Positions 8,339 to 14,273 of a DNA stretch of 14,273 nucleotides are shown piece by piece. This DNA is from Thermoanaerobacterium sp. (GTDB lineage Bacteria; Bacillota; Thermoanaerobacteria; Thermoanaerobacterales; Thermoanaerobacteraceae). Both the position numbers and the translations under genes were made by a program. The notes below the pieces were generated by a model, which was given only the letters and a program-made list of their open reading frames with translations, was not told the origin of the DNA and did no database searches. The stretch covers positions 1 through 14,273 of the forward strand of contig JASBVU010000009.1 in the NCBI GenBank assembly GCA_029960905.1, written 5' to 3'. Position 1 is the first letter of the stretch, and the number at the start of each line of letters is the position of its first letter.

Positions 8339-8367
8339 ATTATACCTTTTGGTATGGATATAGCATA
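8339..8367 (-). promoter_or_regulatory. Candidate promoter with inverted repeat for the methyltransferase
   Basis: The minus strand has TATAAT at 8344-8339, with TATGCT at 17-base spacing as a weak -35. The inverted repeat ATACC-TTTT-GGTAT (8342-8355) overlaps the -10. A second TATAAT lies upstream (8373-8368). The half-sites match those in the box upstream of the copper cluster. Confidence 0.45.
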
Positions 8368-8375
8368 ATTATATC

Positions 8376-8586
8376 TGATAAAATCAATGTGAACTTATTT
8401 TGGATTTATGCGTTATATTTATGAAAGGTGGGCATGTGATGGATGAAAGGAAAAATTGAAATAATGAAAAATTATATAAATTATATATATGAAAGTATGT
8501 AATGAAAAATAAGAATTTAAATGACTTTTGTTCATTAAAATTTTATTAGAAGTATTTCATAAACCGATATCTTCTATAGTTCAGGG
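8376..8586. other. Non-coding AT-rich spacer
   Basis: Between the methyltransferase promoter region and the terminator at 8587, no reading frame longer than about 12 codons with an SD is seen. The stretch is very AT-rich, with runs such as TTATATAAATTATATATAT near 8470-8490. I see no RNA gene, repeat family or mobile-element remnant in it. Confidence 0.6.
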
Positions 8587-8622
8587 AAAAGAGCTGAAAT
8601 AGGCAATTATTCAGCTCTTTTT
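8587..8622 (-). terminator. Terminator of the DUF1540 gene (possibly bidirectional)
   Basis: AAAAGAGCTGAA (8587-8598) pairs perfectly over 12 bp with TTCAGCTCTTTT (8610-8621) around an 11-base loop. The minus-strand orientation follows the DUF1540 stop at 8647 and ends in TTTT. The near-symmetric A and T tails would also work on the plus strand. Confidence 0.8.
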
Positions 8623-8646
8623 AAAAAACAACAGTTATAGATTTTT

Positions 8647-8799
8647 TTATCTTGACTTAAATGTTGTACATTCAGTTTCTGCGCTGGTCTTTGCTGTCGG
8701 AGTCTTTGGATTTACTTCGATTGATTGTGCATGGCATCTCATATCTTTCCAATATGTGCATGTGTTAACACCGCACTTTACTACGCTTTCTGCATTCAT
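8647..8799 (-). CDS. Cysteine-rich DUF1540 protein
   Basis: A 50-residue protein. It starts MNAESVVKCGVNTCTYW and contains four cysteines in the DUF1540 pattern: C9-x4-C14, C22 (DMRCHAQSIEV) and C44 (ETECTTF), with the typical Tyr-Trp after the second Cys and a Thr-Phe near the end. DUF1540 domains are common in Clostridia; the Cys spacing suggests metal binding, but their function is not established as far as I know. The start is certain: SD GGAGGTG lies at 8812-8806, 6 bases before the ATG. It is divergent from the copper cluster, sharing the 190-base intergenic region, and is followed by a strong terminator, so it is a single-gene unit. The inverted repeat TTGATT-TT-AATCAA (8815-8828) sits right upstream of the SD. 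Confidence 0.9.
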   Translation of the reverse strand: MNAESVVKCGVNTCTYWKDMRCHAQSIEVNPKTPTAKTSAETECTTFKSR

Positions 8800-8814
8800 A
8801 AAAAACACCTCCAA

Positions 8815-8828
8815 TTGATTTTAATCAA
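8815..8828. repeat. Inverted repeat upstream of the DUF1540 gene
   Basis: TTGATT-TT-AATCAA is a perfect 6-bp inverted repeat abutting the DUF1540 SD. It could be an operator or a hairpin affecting translation; being AT-rich, it could also be chance. Confidence 0.4.
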
Positions 8829-8890
8829 AATTATTATTTGCATATAGGATGCAGTTATGCATAAACTTATGAAAAGTTATCAAAATAATA

Positions 8891-8919
8891 TTGACATAAA
8901 CATATCGGAATTATATAAT
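8891..8919 (+). promoter_or_regulatory. Consensus promoter of the copper cluster
   Basis: Perfect TTGACA (8891-8896), a 17-base spacer and perfect TATAAT (8914-8919). Such a strong promoter would need a repressor, consistent with the operator just downstream. Confidence 0.92.
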
Positions 8920-8929
8920 AACATTGAAG

Positions 8930-8946
8930 ATACCTATAGGGGGTAT
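8930..8946 (+). promoter_or_regulatory. CsoR-like operator
   Basis: ATACCTATAGGGGGTAT is a pseudo-palindrome with ATACC and GGTAT arms around a G-tract centre. This is the general form of CsoR-family operators in Firmicutes copper operons. It lies 11-27 bases after the -10, across the likely transcription start, so a bound repressor would block the promoter. In the family, Cu(I) binding releases CsoR. No csoR gene is present in this window. Confidence 0.75.
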
Positions 8947-8989
8947 ATTAGTAGCCGTTTAATGTGATAAATTTTTAGGAGGTGGGAAT

Positions 8990-9304
8990 ATGCAGATAAG
9001 CTTTTTATACTTCGAAGGATGTCCTAATTCAGAACCAGCATTAAAATTGTTAAAGGAGGTTTTATCAGAAAAAAATATTAAAGATGATGTAGACACAATA
9101 AAAATAGAATCTGAAGAAGATGCATATAGATATAAATTTTTAGGTTAGCCATCGATTCATATAAATGGAAAAGATATTGAAAAAGAGAGAAGGAATGATG
9201 AACCATTTTATGGTTGTAGGATATATAAAGTAAATGGACATAATTCGGGTGTGCCACCTAAAGAAATGATTTTAAAAGCTATTGATGAAGCATTAGGAAT
9301 ATAA
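8990..9304 (+). pseudogene. Thioredoxin-like gene interrupted by in-frame TAG
   Basis: A frame from ATG 8990 to TAA 9302-9304 encodes 103 residues interrupted by one amber codon, TAG at 9146-9148 (codon 53). The first part has YFEGCPNSEPALKLLKEVL, the N-terminal strand and CxxS motif of small thioredoxin-like proteins found beside metal-resistance genes. After the TAG the frame continues as PSIHINGKDIE, then YGCRIYKVNGHNSGVPP and a terminal helix, all typical of the family. Family members usually read FLGSP at this junction, so TCG to TAG is a single-base change. No frameshift is needed. The SD AGGAGGTG (8977-8984) is excellent, and the gene directly follows the CsoR-like box and precedes copA by 17 bases. 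It may be a recent pseudogene, a sequencing error or a read-through gene. Without read-through only a 52-residue fragment is made. Confidence 0.85.
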
Positions 9305-9321
9305 TTAAGGAGATGACTTAT

Positions 9322-11718
9322 ATGCCTGAAAAAGCTACTTTAAAAATTACTGGCATGACTTGTGCATCTTGTGCTGCACGTATAGAAAAAGGTCTTAAAA
9401 ATTTAGAAGGAATTGATGATGCAAATGTCAACTTGGCAGTCGAGAAGGCGACAGTTGTGTACGATCCAGAAAGAGTTGACATAGATGATATGACAAGAAA
9501 AATTGAAGATTTAGGATATGGCGTAGTAAGAGATAAAGCTGATCTTGTATTGATTGGCATGTCATGTGCTTCATGTGCTACTAAAATAGAAAAGACTTTG
9601 AATAAATTGCCTGGAGTATATAAAGCAAACGTTAATTTTGCTACAGAGGAGGCATCTGTAGAATATAATTCAGACGCTATAAGTGTAGAACAGATGACAA
9701 AAGCCATAAGAGACATCGGCTATGATGCGAAACAAAAAAAAGATAGTGCATTAGACTATGAAAAAAATGAGAGAGAAGCCGAGATAAAAAAAACAAAAGC
9801 TATGGTAATTATATCTTCGATTTTGACTTTTCCACTTCTTCTTGCTATGGTATTAAAAGTTTTTAAATTACCTGCAGGAATTTTGGAAATGCCGTGGTTT
9901 CAAATACTTTTAGCTACACCAGTCCAATTTATTATTGGATATAGGTACTATAAAGGCGCTTGGCATAATTTAAAAAACATGTCTGCTAACATGGATACAT
10001 TAGTTGCTCTCGGTACATCTGCTGCATATTTTTATAGCTTGTGCAATGTATTTACCAAGCCTATGTCAGAAATACACAATTACTTGTATTTTGAAGCGTC
10101 GGCCGTTGTAATCACTCTTATTACATTAGGGAAAATGCTTGAGGCTATAGCAAAAGGCAAAACATCTGAAGCAATAAAGAAACTTATGGGACTTCAGGCG
10201 AAAACTGCAAGAGTCATAAGAAATGGAGAAGAAATAGATATACCGATTGAAGAAGTAGAAGTGGGAGATATAGTTGTAGTAAGGCCAGGTGAAAAAATAC
10301 CAGTAGACGGTGTAATTGTAGAGGGAAGTTCGGCCATAGATGAATCTATGATAACAGGAGAATCCATTCCTGTTGATAAAAATGTCAATGATGAAGTAAT
10401 AGGCGCAACAATAAATAAGACAGGTACTTTTAAGTTTAAAGCAACGAAGGTTGGGAAAGACACTGTCCTATCACAAATAATAAAGATGGTTGAGGATGCA
10501 CAGGGTTCAAAAGCACCTATTCAAGAGATCGCTGATAAAGTATCAGGAGTTTTTGTACCTGTAGTGATTGGAATAGCAGTTATCACATTTTTGATATGGT
10601 ACCTTATTTTAGGAAATTTTAATGCGGGTATAATAAGTGCAGTATCTGTGCTTGTCATTGCATGTCCTTGTGCATTAGGCCTTGCAACACCCACATCTGT
10701 GATGGTAGGTACAGGTAAGGGCGCAGAAAATGGGATACTAATAAAAGGCGGCGAATATTTGCAAAAGGCAAAAGAGATTAATGCTATTGTGTTAGACAAA
10801 ACTGGTACTATTACAAAAGGAGAACCAGTAGTCACTGATGTCATTTCATTTAGCGAATTAAAGAAAGATGATTTGTTATATTTGGCAGCAATAGCTGAAA
10901 AAAATTCTGAGCATCCGCTTGGTAAAGCAATTGTGAATAAATCGAAGGAAAACTGCGAAAAATTGCCAGATCCGAGCAAATTTGAGACTATACCAGGCTA
11001 CGGTATTTGTGCTATAATTAACGAAAAAGAATATTATATTGGGAATAGAAGGTTGATGGATAGGCAAAATGTAGATATATCTGACATAAAATCTTCTTTA
11101 GAAGAGCTTGAGAAAGAGGGCAAAACCGTTATGATTTTATCATCTGAATGCAAAGCTTTGGGTGTAATAGCGGTTGCCGACGTGCCTAAGGAAGATTCAG
11201 CAAAGGCTATACAAGAATTAAAAGCTTTAAACATAGATGTATACATGATAACCGGTGACAATGCAAGAACTGCTGAGGCCATTGCAAAACAAGTAGGTAT
11301 TGATCATGTGTTAGCAGAAGTTTTACCAGAGAAAAAAGCGGAGGAAGTTATAAAGTTACAAAAACAGGGTAAAATAGTTGCAATGGTTGGAGATGGCATA
11401 AACGATGCTCCAGCGTTAGCACAATCGGATTTAGGTATTGCCATAGGCACAGGAACAGACGTAGCGATTGAGACGTCAGACATTACGCTTATAAGCGGTA
11501 GTCTAATGAGCTTGGTGACAGCGATAAAATTAAGTAGAGCTACCATGAGAAATATTTACCAGAATCTGTTTTGGGCTTTTATTTACAACACGATAGGAAT
11601 TCCATTTGCTGCAGCAGGTCTTTTAAATCCAGCTATTGCAGGGGGTGCAATGGCATTTAGTTCAGTATCAGTTGTGTCAAACGCCTTAAGGCTGAGGAGG
11701 TTCAGATCAGCTAATTAG
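9322..11718 (+). CDS. copA: Copper-exporting P1B-type ATPase
   Basis: A 798-residue P1B-1 ATPase that exports Cu(I) across the cytoplasmic membrane. Two N-terminal heavy-metal-associated domains carry GMTCASC (C14, C17) and GMSCASC (C82, C85). About eight membrane helices follow, with the actuator TGES (345-348), the metal-site CPC (448-450) in [12 protein letters not shown], the phosphorylation loop DKTGT (D492), the nucleotide-domain HP (531-532), TGDN (644-647) and GDGINDAP (690-697). The last helices have YN and [11 protein letters not shown], the Cu(I) signature of the P1B-1 subgroup. ATG 9322 is chosen because SD AAGGAG (9307-9312) is 9 bases away, whereas ATG 9313 directly abuts it. 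It follows the thioredoxin-like gene by 17 bases and precedes a zinc-ribbon gene by 13, all under the CsoR-like operator. All key residues are present. Confidence 0.96.
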   Translation: MPEKATLKITGMTCASCAARIEKGLKNLEGIDDANVNLAVEKATVVYDPERVDIDDMTRKIEDLGYGVVRDKADLVLIGMSCASCATKIEKTLNKLPGVYKANVNFATEEASVEYNSDAISVEQMTKAIRDIGYDAKQKKDSALDYEKNEREAEIKKTKAMVIISSILTFPLLLAMVLKVFKLPAGILEMPWFQILLATPVQFIIGYRYYKGAWHNLKNMSANMDTLVALGTSAAYFYSLCNVFTKPMSEIHNYLYFEASAVVITLITLGKMLEAIAKGKTSEAIKKLMGLQAKTARVIRNGEEIDIPIEEVEVGDIVVVRPGEKIPVDGVIVEGSSAIDESMITGESIPVDKNVNDEVIGATINKTGTFKFKATKVGKDTVLSQIIKMVEDAQGSKAPIQEIADKVSGVFVPVVIGIAVITFLIWYLILGNFNAGIISAVSVLVIACPCALGLATPTSVMVGTGKGAENGILIKGGEYLQKAKEINAIVLDKTGTITKGEPVVTDVISFSELKKDDLLYLAAIAEKNSEHPLGKAIVNKSKENCEKLPDPSKFETIPGYGICAIINEKEYYIGNRRLMDRQNVDISDIKSSLEELEKEGKTVMILSSECKALGVIAVADVPKEDSAKAIQELKALNIDVYMITGDNARTAEAIAKQVGIDHVLAEVLPEKKAEEVIKLQKQGKIVAMVGDGINDAPALAQSDLGIAIGTGTDVAIETSDITLISGSLMSLVTAIKLSRATMRNIYQNLFWAFIYNTIGIPFAAAGLLNPAIAGGAMAFSSVSVVSNALRLRRFRSAN

Positions 11719-11731
11719 TGAGGTGAGTTAT

Positions 11732-11902
11732 ATGGAATGCCCAAATTGCAAAAGCACTAATGTGGGTAAGATAGGCAATAACCTATATTTTTGCAGGGAT
11801 TGCAATTGCGAGATTAAGATCAAAAAGTGTACGGCTGTTGTTAGTGTTTATGACTCTGAGGGCTGCATTAGTAAAAGATTTAAAGTATGTTACAATGTTT
11901 GA
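11732..11902 (+). CDS. Small zinc-ribbon protein
   Basis: A 56-residue protein starting MECPNCKSTNVGKIG and continuing LYFCRDCNCEIKIKK, so the first half has C3-x2-C6 and C21-x2-C24-x-C26, a classic zinc ribbon with an extra cysteine. The second half (CTAVVSVYDSEGCISKRFKVCYNV) has three further cysteines. I do not know a specific function; small zinc ribbons of this kind occur in Firmicutes as uncharacterised proteins. Translation is well supported by SD GAGGTGAG (11720-11727), 13 bases after the copA stop, so it belongs to the copper cluster transcript. The high Cys content (8 of 56) next to a copper pump makes a metal-binding role plausible, but this is inference. A terminator follows its stop immediately. 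Confidence 0.85.
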   Translation: MECPNCKSTNVGKIGNNLYFCRDCNCEIKIKKCTAVVSVYDSEGCISKRFKVCYNV

Positions 11903-11931
11903 AGAAGGTTTAAAAGGCCTTCTATTTTTTT
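11903..11931 (+). terminator. Terminator of the copper cluster
   Basis: AGAAGG (11903-11908) pairs with CCTTCT (11918-11923), extendable by two G-T pairs, and is followed by TTTTTTT. It begins right after the zinc-ribbon stop. Confidence 0.85.
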
Positions 11932-11954
11932 GCCTTTTTTATGTTTGAAAAAAG

Positions 11955-11963
11955 TGCTATACT
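11955..11963 (+). promoter_or_regulatory. Extended -10 promoter for the murB unit
   Basis: TGCTATACT is an extended -10 (TGn-TATACT). No good -35 lies at 17 bases, where the terminator T-run is found, but extended -10 promoters do not need one. Confidence 0.6.
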
Positions 11964-11980
11964 CTTAAGGGGAAAACAAA

Positions 11981-12037
11981 ATGGAATTAAACATGATAAT
12001 AGTTGATAAAATATTACTGAATGAAAGTTTCCTGTAA
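11981..12037 (+). CDS. Possible 18-codon leader ORF before murB
   Basis: ATG at 11981 with SD AAGGGG (11967-11972) at 8-base spacing opens an 18-residue frame (MELNMIIVDKILLNESFL) ending in TAA at 12035-12037, 22 bases before the murB start. It lies just downstream of the extended -10. The SD and spacing are good, but the peptide has no recognisable family and no run of a single amino acid that would suggest attenuation. It could be a real leader peptide or a chance ORF. Confidence 0.35.
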   Translation: MELNMIIVDKILLNESFL

Positions 12038-12059
12038 ATACATGTAGGGAGTTGATATA

Positions 12060-12965
12060 TTGGAAAAGATTGTAGAAATGTTAAAGAAAGTAATTTCAGA
12101 TGAAAATATATACATAAATGAGCCTATGTGGAGACATACATCTTTTAGGATTGGCGGTCCGGCTGACGTGCTGGTTATACCTCAAAGTGTGGATGAGTTG
12201 ATAAAAGTTATGGATTTAATTAAATCAGAAAACATACCTTACTTTATACTGGGAAATGGAACAAACGTCATAGTCTCAGATAAGGGAATAAGAGGCGTAG
12301 TGATAAAACTGACCGCTATTAGAAAAATTTATGTAGATGGCGAGGTAATAGTATCGGAAGCTGGTGCATTGCTTTCGTCGATTGCAAATACAGCATTGGA
12401 TAATGAACTTACAGGGTTTGAATTTGCCAGTGGTATACCAGGCACATTAGGTGGTGCAATAACAATGAATGCTGGCGCGTACGGTCCTGAAATAAAAGAT
12501 GTAGTTGAAAAAGTAGAGGTTATCGATAGAAACGGTTCTATATATGAAGTAAAAAATGGCAATATGAGATTTGGGTATAGAAGTAGTTTAATACAGTCAG
12601 ATAATTTGATTGCACTAAGAGCATGGATTCATTTAAAAAAAGGAAATTATAAAGATATAAAAGCTAAAATGGATGAATTAAATGGATTGAGGAAAATGAA
12701 GCAACCGCTGGAGTATCCAAGTGCTGGAAGCGTATTTAAAAGGCCAGAAGGATTTTATGCAGGAAAATTGATTCAAGATGCTGGACTTAGTGGATTTACA
12801 ATCGGTGGTGCGCAAGTGTCGGAAAAACATTGTGGTTTTATCATAAACAAAGGCAATGCAACTGCAGATGATGTTTTAAATCTAATTGCATACATTAAAA
12901 AAACAGTCAAAGACAAATTTGGCGTAGATCTGGAGACGGAAGTAAAAATAATTGGTGAAAGGTAA
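12060..12965 (+). CDS. murB: UDP-N-acetylenolpyruvoylglucosamine reductase (MurB)
   Basis: A 301-residue FAD enzyme that reduces UDP-GlcNAc-enolpyruvate to UDP-MurNAc with NADPH in the cytoplasmic stage of peptidoglycan synthesis. The FAD-binding part shows RIGGPADVLV (30-39), LGNGTNVIVSDKGIRG (64-79) and ASGIPGTLGGAITMNAGAYG (123-142). Catalytic residues are R174 (FGYR), S224 (SAGSVFKRP, proton donor) and E294 (LETEVKIIG). The YAGKLIQDAGL and GGAQVSEKHCGF segments are those of the shorter Gram-positive-type MurB. Translation starts at TTG 12060, supported by AGGGAG at 12046-12051 and by the N-terminus MEKIVEML; no in-frame ATG is better placed. Its end is 4 bases before the next gene's ATG, so the PHP gene is co-transcribed. 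This is the usual first gene of the murB-PHP-rapZ run. Confidence 0.95.
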   Translation: MEKIVEMLKKVISDENIYINEPMWRHTSFRIGGPADVLVIPQSVDELIKVMDLIKSENIPYFILGNGTNVIVSDKGIRGVVIKLTAIRKIYVDGEVIVSEAGALLSSIANTALDNELTGFEFASGIPGTLGGAITMNAGAYGPEIKDVVEKVEVIDRNGSIYEVKNGNMRFGYRSSLIQSDNLIALRAWIHLKKGNYKDIKAKMDELNGLRKMKQPLEYPSAGSVFKRPEGFYAGKLIQDAGLSGFTIGGAQVSEKHCGFIINKGNATADDVLNLIAYIKKTVKDKFGVDLETEVKIIGER

Positions 12966-12969
12966 TTTA

Positions 12970-13704
12970 ATGATGGAAATTTTTGCTGATTATCACACAC
13001 ATACTGTATTTAGCCATGGAAAAGGCACAATTGAAGACAATGTAAAGGCCGCAATTAAAAAAGGACTTAAAGAAATTGCTATTACTGATCATGGACCAAG
13101 GCATATATTTTTTGGCATAAGAAGCCGTAATTACAGGAAAATCAGAGATGAAATAGACAGAATGAACGATAAATTTCCTGATATAAAAGTTTTAATGGGA
13201 GTAGAAGCAAATCTTATAAGCTTAAATGGCGATATAGATGTCGATGATGAGCTTTTAAAATATATAGATATACTGCTTATGGGCTATCATACAGGTGTTG
13301 CTCCATTTGATTTTTATAACCTTGTTCATTTATTTGGGAAAAATGCAACCAGTAAATATTTTAGCTCTTTAAAAACTGTTATAAGAGAGCAGAATACAGA
13401 TGCAATGATAAAAGCCATAAATAAATACGATATAAATATAATTACACATCCAGGAGCAAAAGTCGATATAGATACAAAGAGACTTGCTTTGGCAGCAAAA
13501 GCTAAAGGAACGGCACTTGAGATAAACTCAAGCCATGGATACATGACTGTAGAATACGTGAAAATAGCAAAATCTGTTGGTGCAAAATTTGTCATTGACA
13601 GCGATGCACATACACCATCAAGAGTTGGTGATTTTGCCAAAGGAATTGATATTGCAAGAGAAGCGGGACTTACAACAAATGATATAATAAATGCTAAGGA
13701 GTGA
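12970..13704 (+). CDS. PHP-domain metal-dependent phosphoesterase
   Basis: A 244-residue stand-alone PHP protein of the YcdX/histidinol-phosphatase-like type. Metal ligands in order are H9-x-H11 (DYHTHTVFSHG), H16, D40-H41 (ITDHGPRH), E79 (GVEAN), H107 (GYHTG), H160 (ITHPGAK), and D212-x-H214 (DSDAHTPS), giving a full trinuclear site. Hydrolysis of a phosphate ester is likely; the substrate is not evident, and it need not act in histidine synthesis. ATG 12970 is chosen because GAAAGG (12957-12962) is 7 bases away; an in-frame TTG at 12952 within murB has no SD, and ATG 12973 is the next codon. The gene lies between murB and rapZ, a conserved clostridial order. SD AAGGAG for rapZ overlaps its 3' end. 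Confidence 0.9.
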   Translation: MMEIFADYHTHTVFSHGKGTIEDNVKAAIKKGLKEIAITDHGPRHIFFGIRSRNYRKIRDEIDRMNDKFPDIKVLMGVEANLISLNGDIDVDDELLKYIDILLMGYHTGVAPFDFYNLVHLFGKNATSKYFSSLKTVIREQNTDAMIKAINKYDINIITHPGAKVDIDTKRLALAAKAKGTALEINSSHGYMTVEYVKIAKSVGAKFVIDSDAHTPSRVGDFAKGIDIAREAGLTTNDIINAKE

Positions 13705-13709
13705 TACAA

Positions 13710-14273
13710 ATGAGGTTTGTCATAATTACTGGTCTTTCAGGTGCAGGAAAAAGCCAAGCATTAAAATCGATGGAGGACATCGGATTTTTCTGCATTGACA
13801 ATTTCCCTCCAGCATTGATACCGAAGTTGGCTGATCTCTTTTATGGTTCTAAAGACATAGATAAAGTAGCACTCGGCATGGATTTGCGTGGCGGACAACT
13901 ATTTAAAGATATTTTTTCTGCCATAGACTATTTGAAGAAAAATAAGTATGATTATGAAATAATCTTTTTGGAGGCTTCAGATGAAGCTTTGATAAAGAGG
14001 TTCAAAGAAACCAGGAGACGACATCCATTGACGGATGGAGGATCCATAATAAATGGAATAAAAGATGAGAGGCAAAAACTTGCAGAAATAAGAAAAATGG
14101 CAAACAGCATCATTGACACGACAAATTTGACTGCAGCCCAGCTTAAACAAGAATTGTACAATATTTTTATTGAAGGAAGGAAATTCAAGGGAATAATTGT
14201 GAATGTGATGTCGTTTGGGTTTAAATACGGTATACCACTTGATGCCGATCTTGTATTTGATGTGAGGTTTTTG
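13710..14273 (+). CDS. rapZ: RNase adapter / nucleotide-binding protein RapZ (YvcJ), 5' part
   Basis: The frame is open from ATG 13710 to the end of the window: 188 residues of a family usually about 285-295 long, so roughly the last 100 residues are missing. The Walker A motif is GLSGAGKS (8-15), followed by CIDNFPPALIPKL and MDLRGG, all RapZ/YvcJ signatures. The visible end, VMSFGFKYGIPLDADLVFDV, is the start of the conserved C-terminal domain. The family hydrolyses nucleotides. In E. coli it steers RNase E to the small RNA GlmZ to control amino-sugar synthesis; in Bacillus it influences competence. SD AAGGAG (13696-13701) lies 8 bases before the ATG and overlaps the end of the PHP gene. 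In Firmicutes the next genes are usually yvcK and whiA. Confidence 0.95.
   Translation, partial: MRFVIITGLSGAGKSQALKSMEDIGFFCIDNFPPALIPKLADLFYGSKDIDKVALGMDLRGGQLFKDIFSAIDYLKKNKYDYEIIFLEASDEALIKRFKETRRRHPLTDGGSIINGIKDERQKLAEIRKMANSIIDTTNLTAAQLKQELYNIFIEGRKFKGIIVNVMSFGFKYGIPLDADLVFDVRFL

Noticed and set aside
8421..8459. Tiny plus-strand frame with an AGGTGGG-like SD
   Set aside because: Only about 12 codons, no family features, no promoter or terminator context.
8460..8500. AT-rich tract as replication origin or CRISPR-like repeat
   Set aside because: No DnaA-box cluster, no iterons and no regularly spaced repeats; it is simple low-complexity sequence.
9146..9148. Selenocysteine or pyrrolysine explanation for the TAG
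   Set aside because: Selenocysteine uses TGA, not TAG. Pyrrolysine would need pyl genes not seen here, and the family position is Ser rather than Lys. A point mutation is simpler.
9313..9321. ATG three codons before the chosen copA start
   Set aside because: It directly abuts the AAGGAG SD with no spacer.
12952..12969. TTG start for the PHP gene inside murB
   Set aside because: There is no SD in front; ATG 12970 has GAAAGG at 7 bases.
12970..13704. Calling the stand-alone PHP gene histidinol-phosphatase (hisK)
   Set aside because: The ligands fit the broad PHP family, but no histidine genes are nearby and the murB-rapZ context argues against a specific his role.

Overview
The window is AT-rich DNA with strong Shine-Dalgarno (SD) sequences, short intergenic gaps and a murB-PHP-rapZ run. 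Together with a SAM-I riboswitch, this points to a Gram-positive anaerobe of the Clostridia, most like Thermoanaerobacterium or a close relative. That assignment is an inference from style and gene order, not from a database match. Apart from one interrupted gene, every gene is intact or cut only by the window edges.

Layout. (1) 1-1562: the 3' end of a zinc-ribbon/HEAT-repeat protein followed by an MFS transporter, closed by a strong terminator. (2) 1682-4204: a tight three-gene unit of MntA-like nucleotidyltransferase antitoxin, HepT-like HEPN toxin and the repair polymerase PolX with its PHP domain. (3) 4222-5840: consensus promoter, SAM-I riboswitch with terminator, metY (O-acetylhomoserine sulfhydrylase) and terminator; methionine synthesis is therefore switched off by SAM. 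(4) 5845-7246: a divergent Nramp-type transporter with its own promoter. (5) 7270-8799, minus strand: a small exported protein, a class I methyltransferase and a 50-residue cysteine-rich DUF1540 protein.

(6) 8891-11931, plus strand: a copper-type cluster. A consensus promoter is followed by a CsoR-like inverted repeat, then a thioredoxin-like gene broken by an in-frame TAG, a two-HMA copper-exporting ATPase (copA) and a 56-residue zinc-ribbon protein, ending in a terminator. A shorter inverted repeat with the same ATACC/GGTAT half-sites overlaps the candidate -10 of the methyltransferase gene, so the two may share a regulator. No csoR gene lies in the window. (7) 11955-14273: an extended -10 promoter, a possible 18-codon leader ORF, murB with a TTG start, a stand-alone PHP phosphoesterase and the 5' two-thirds of rapZ. 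This is the usual clostridial cell-wall/regulatory neighbourhood.

Four genes here fall outside the open-reading-frame list supplied with the window, because they are short, interrupted or run off the edge: the DUF1540 gene (8647-8799), the interrupted thioredoxin-like gene (8990-9304), the zinc-ribbon gene (11732-11902) and rapZ (13710 to the edge). I see no tRNA, rRNA, insertion sequence or CRISPR array. The least conventional features are the amber-interrupted thioredoxin-like gene, the TA-polX operon, the paired operators and the altered metal site of the Nramp protein.
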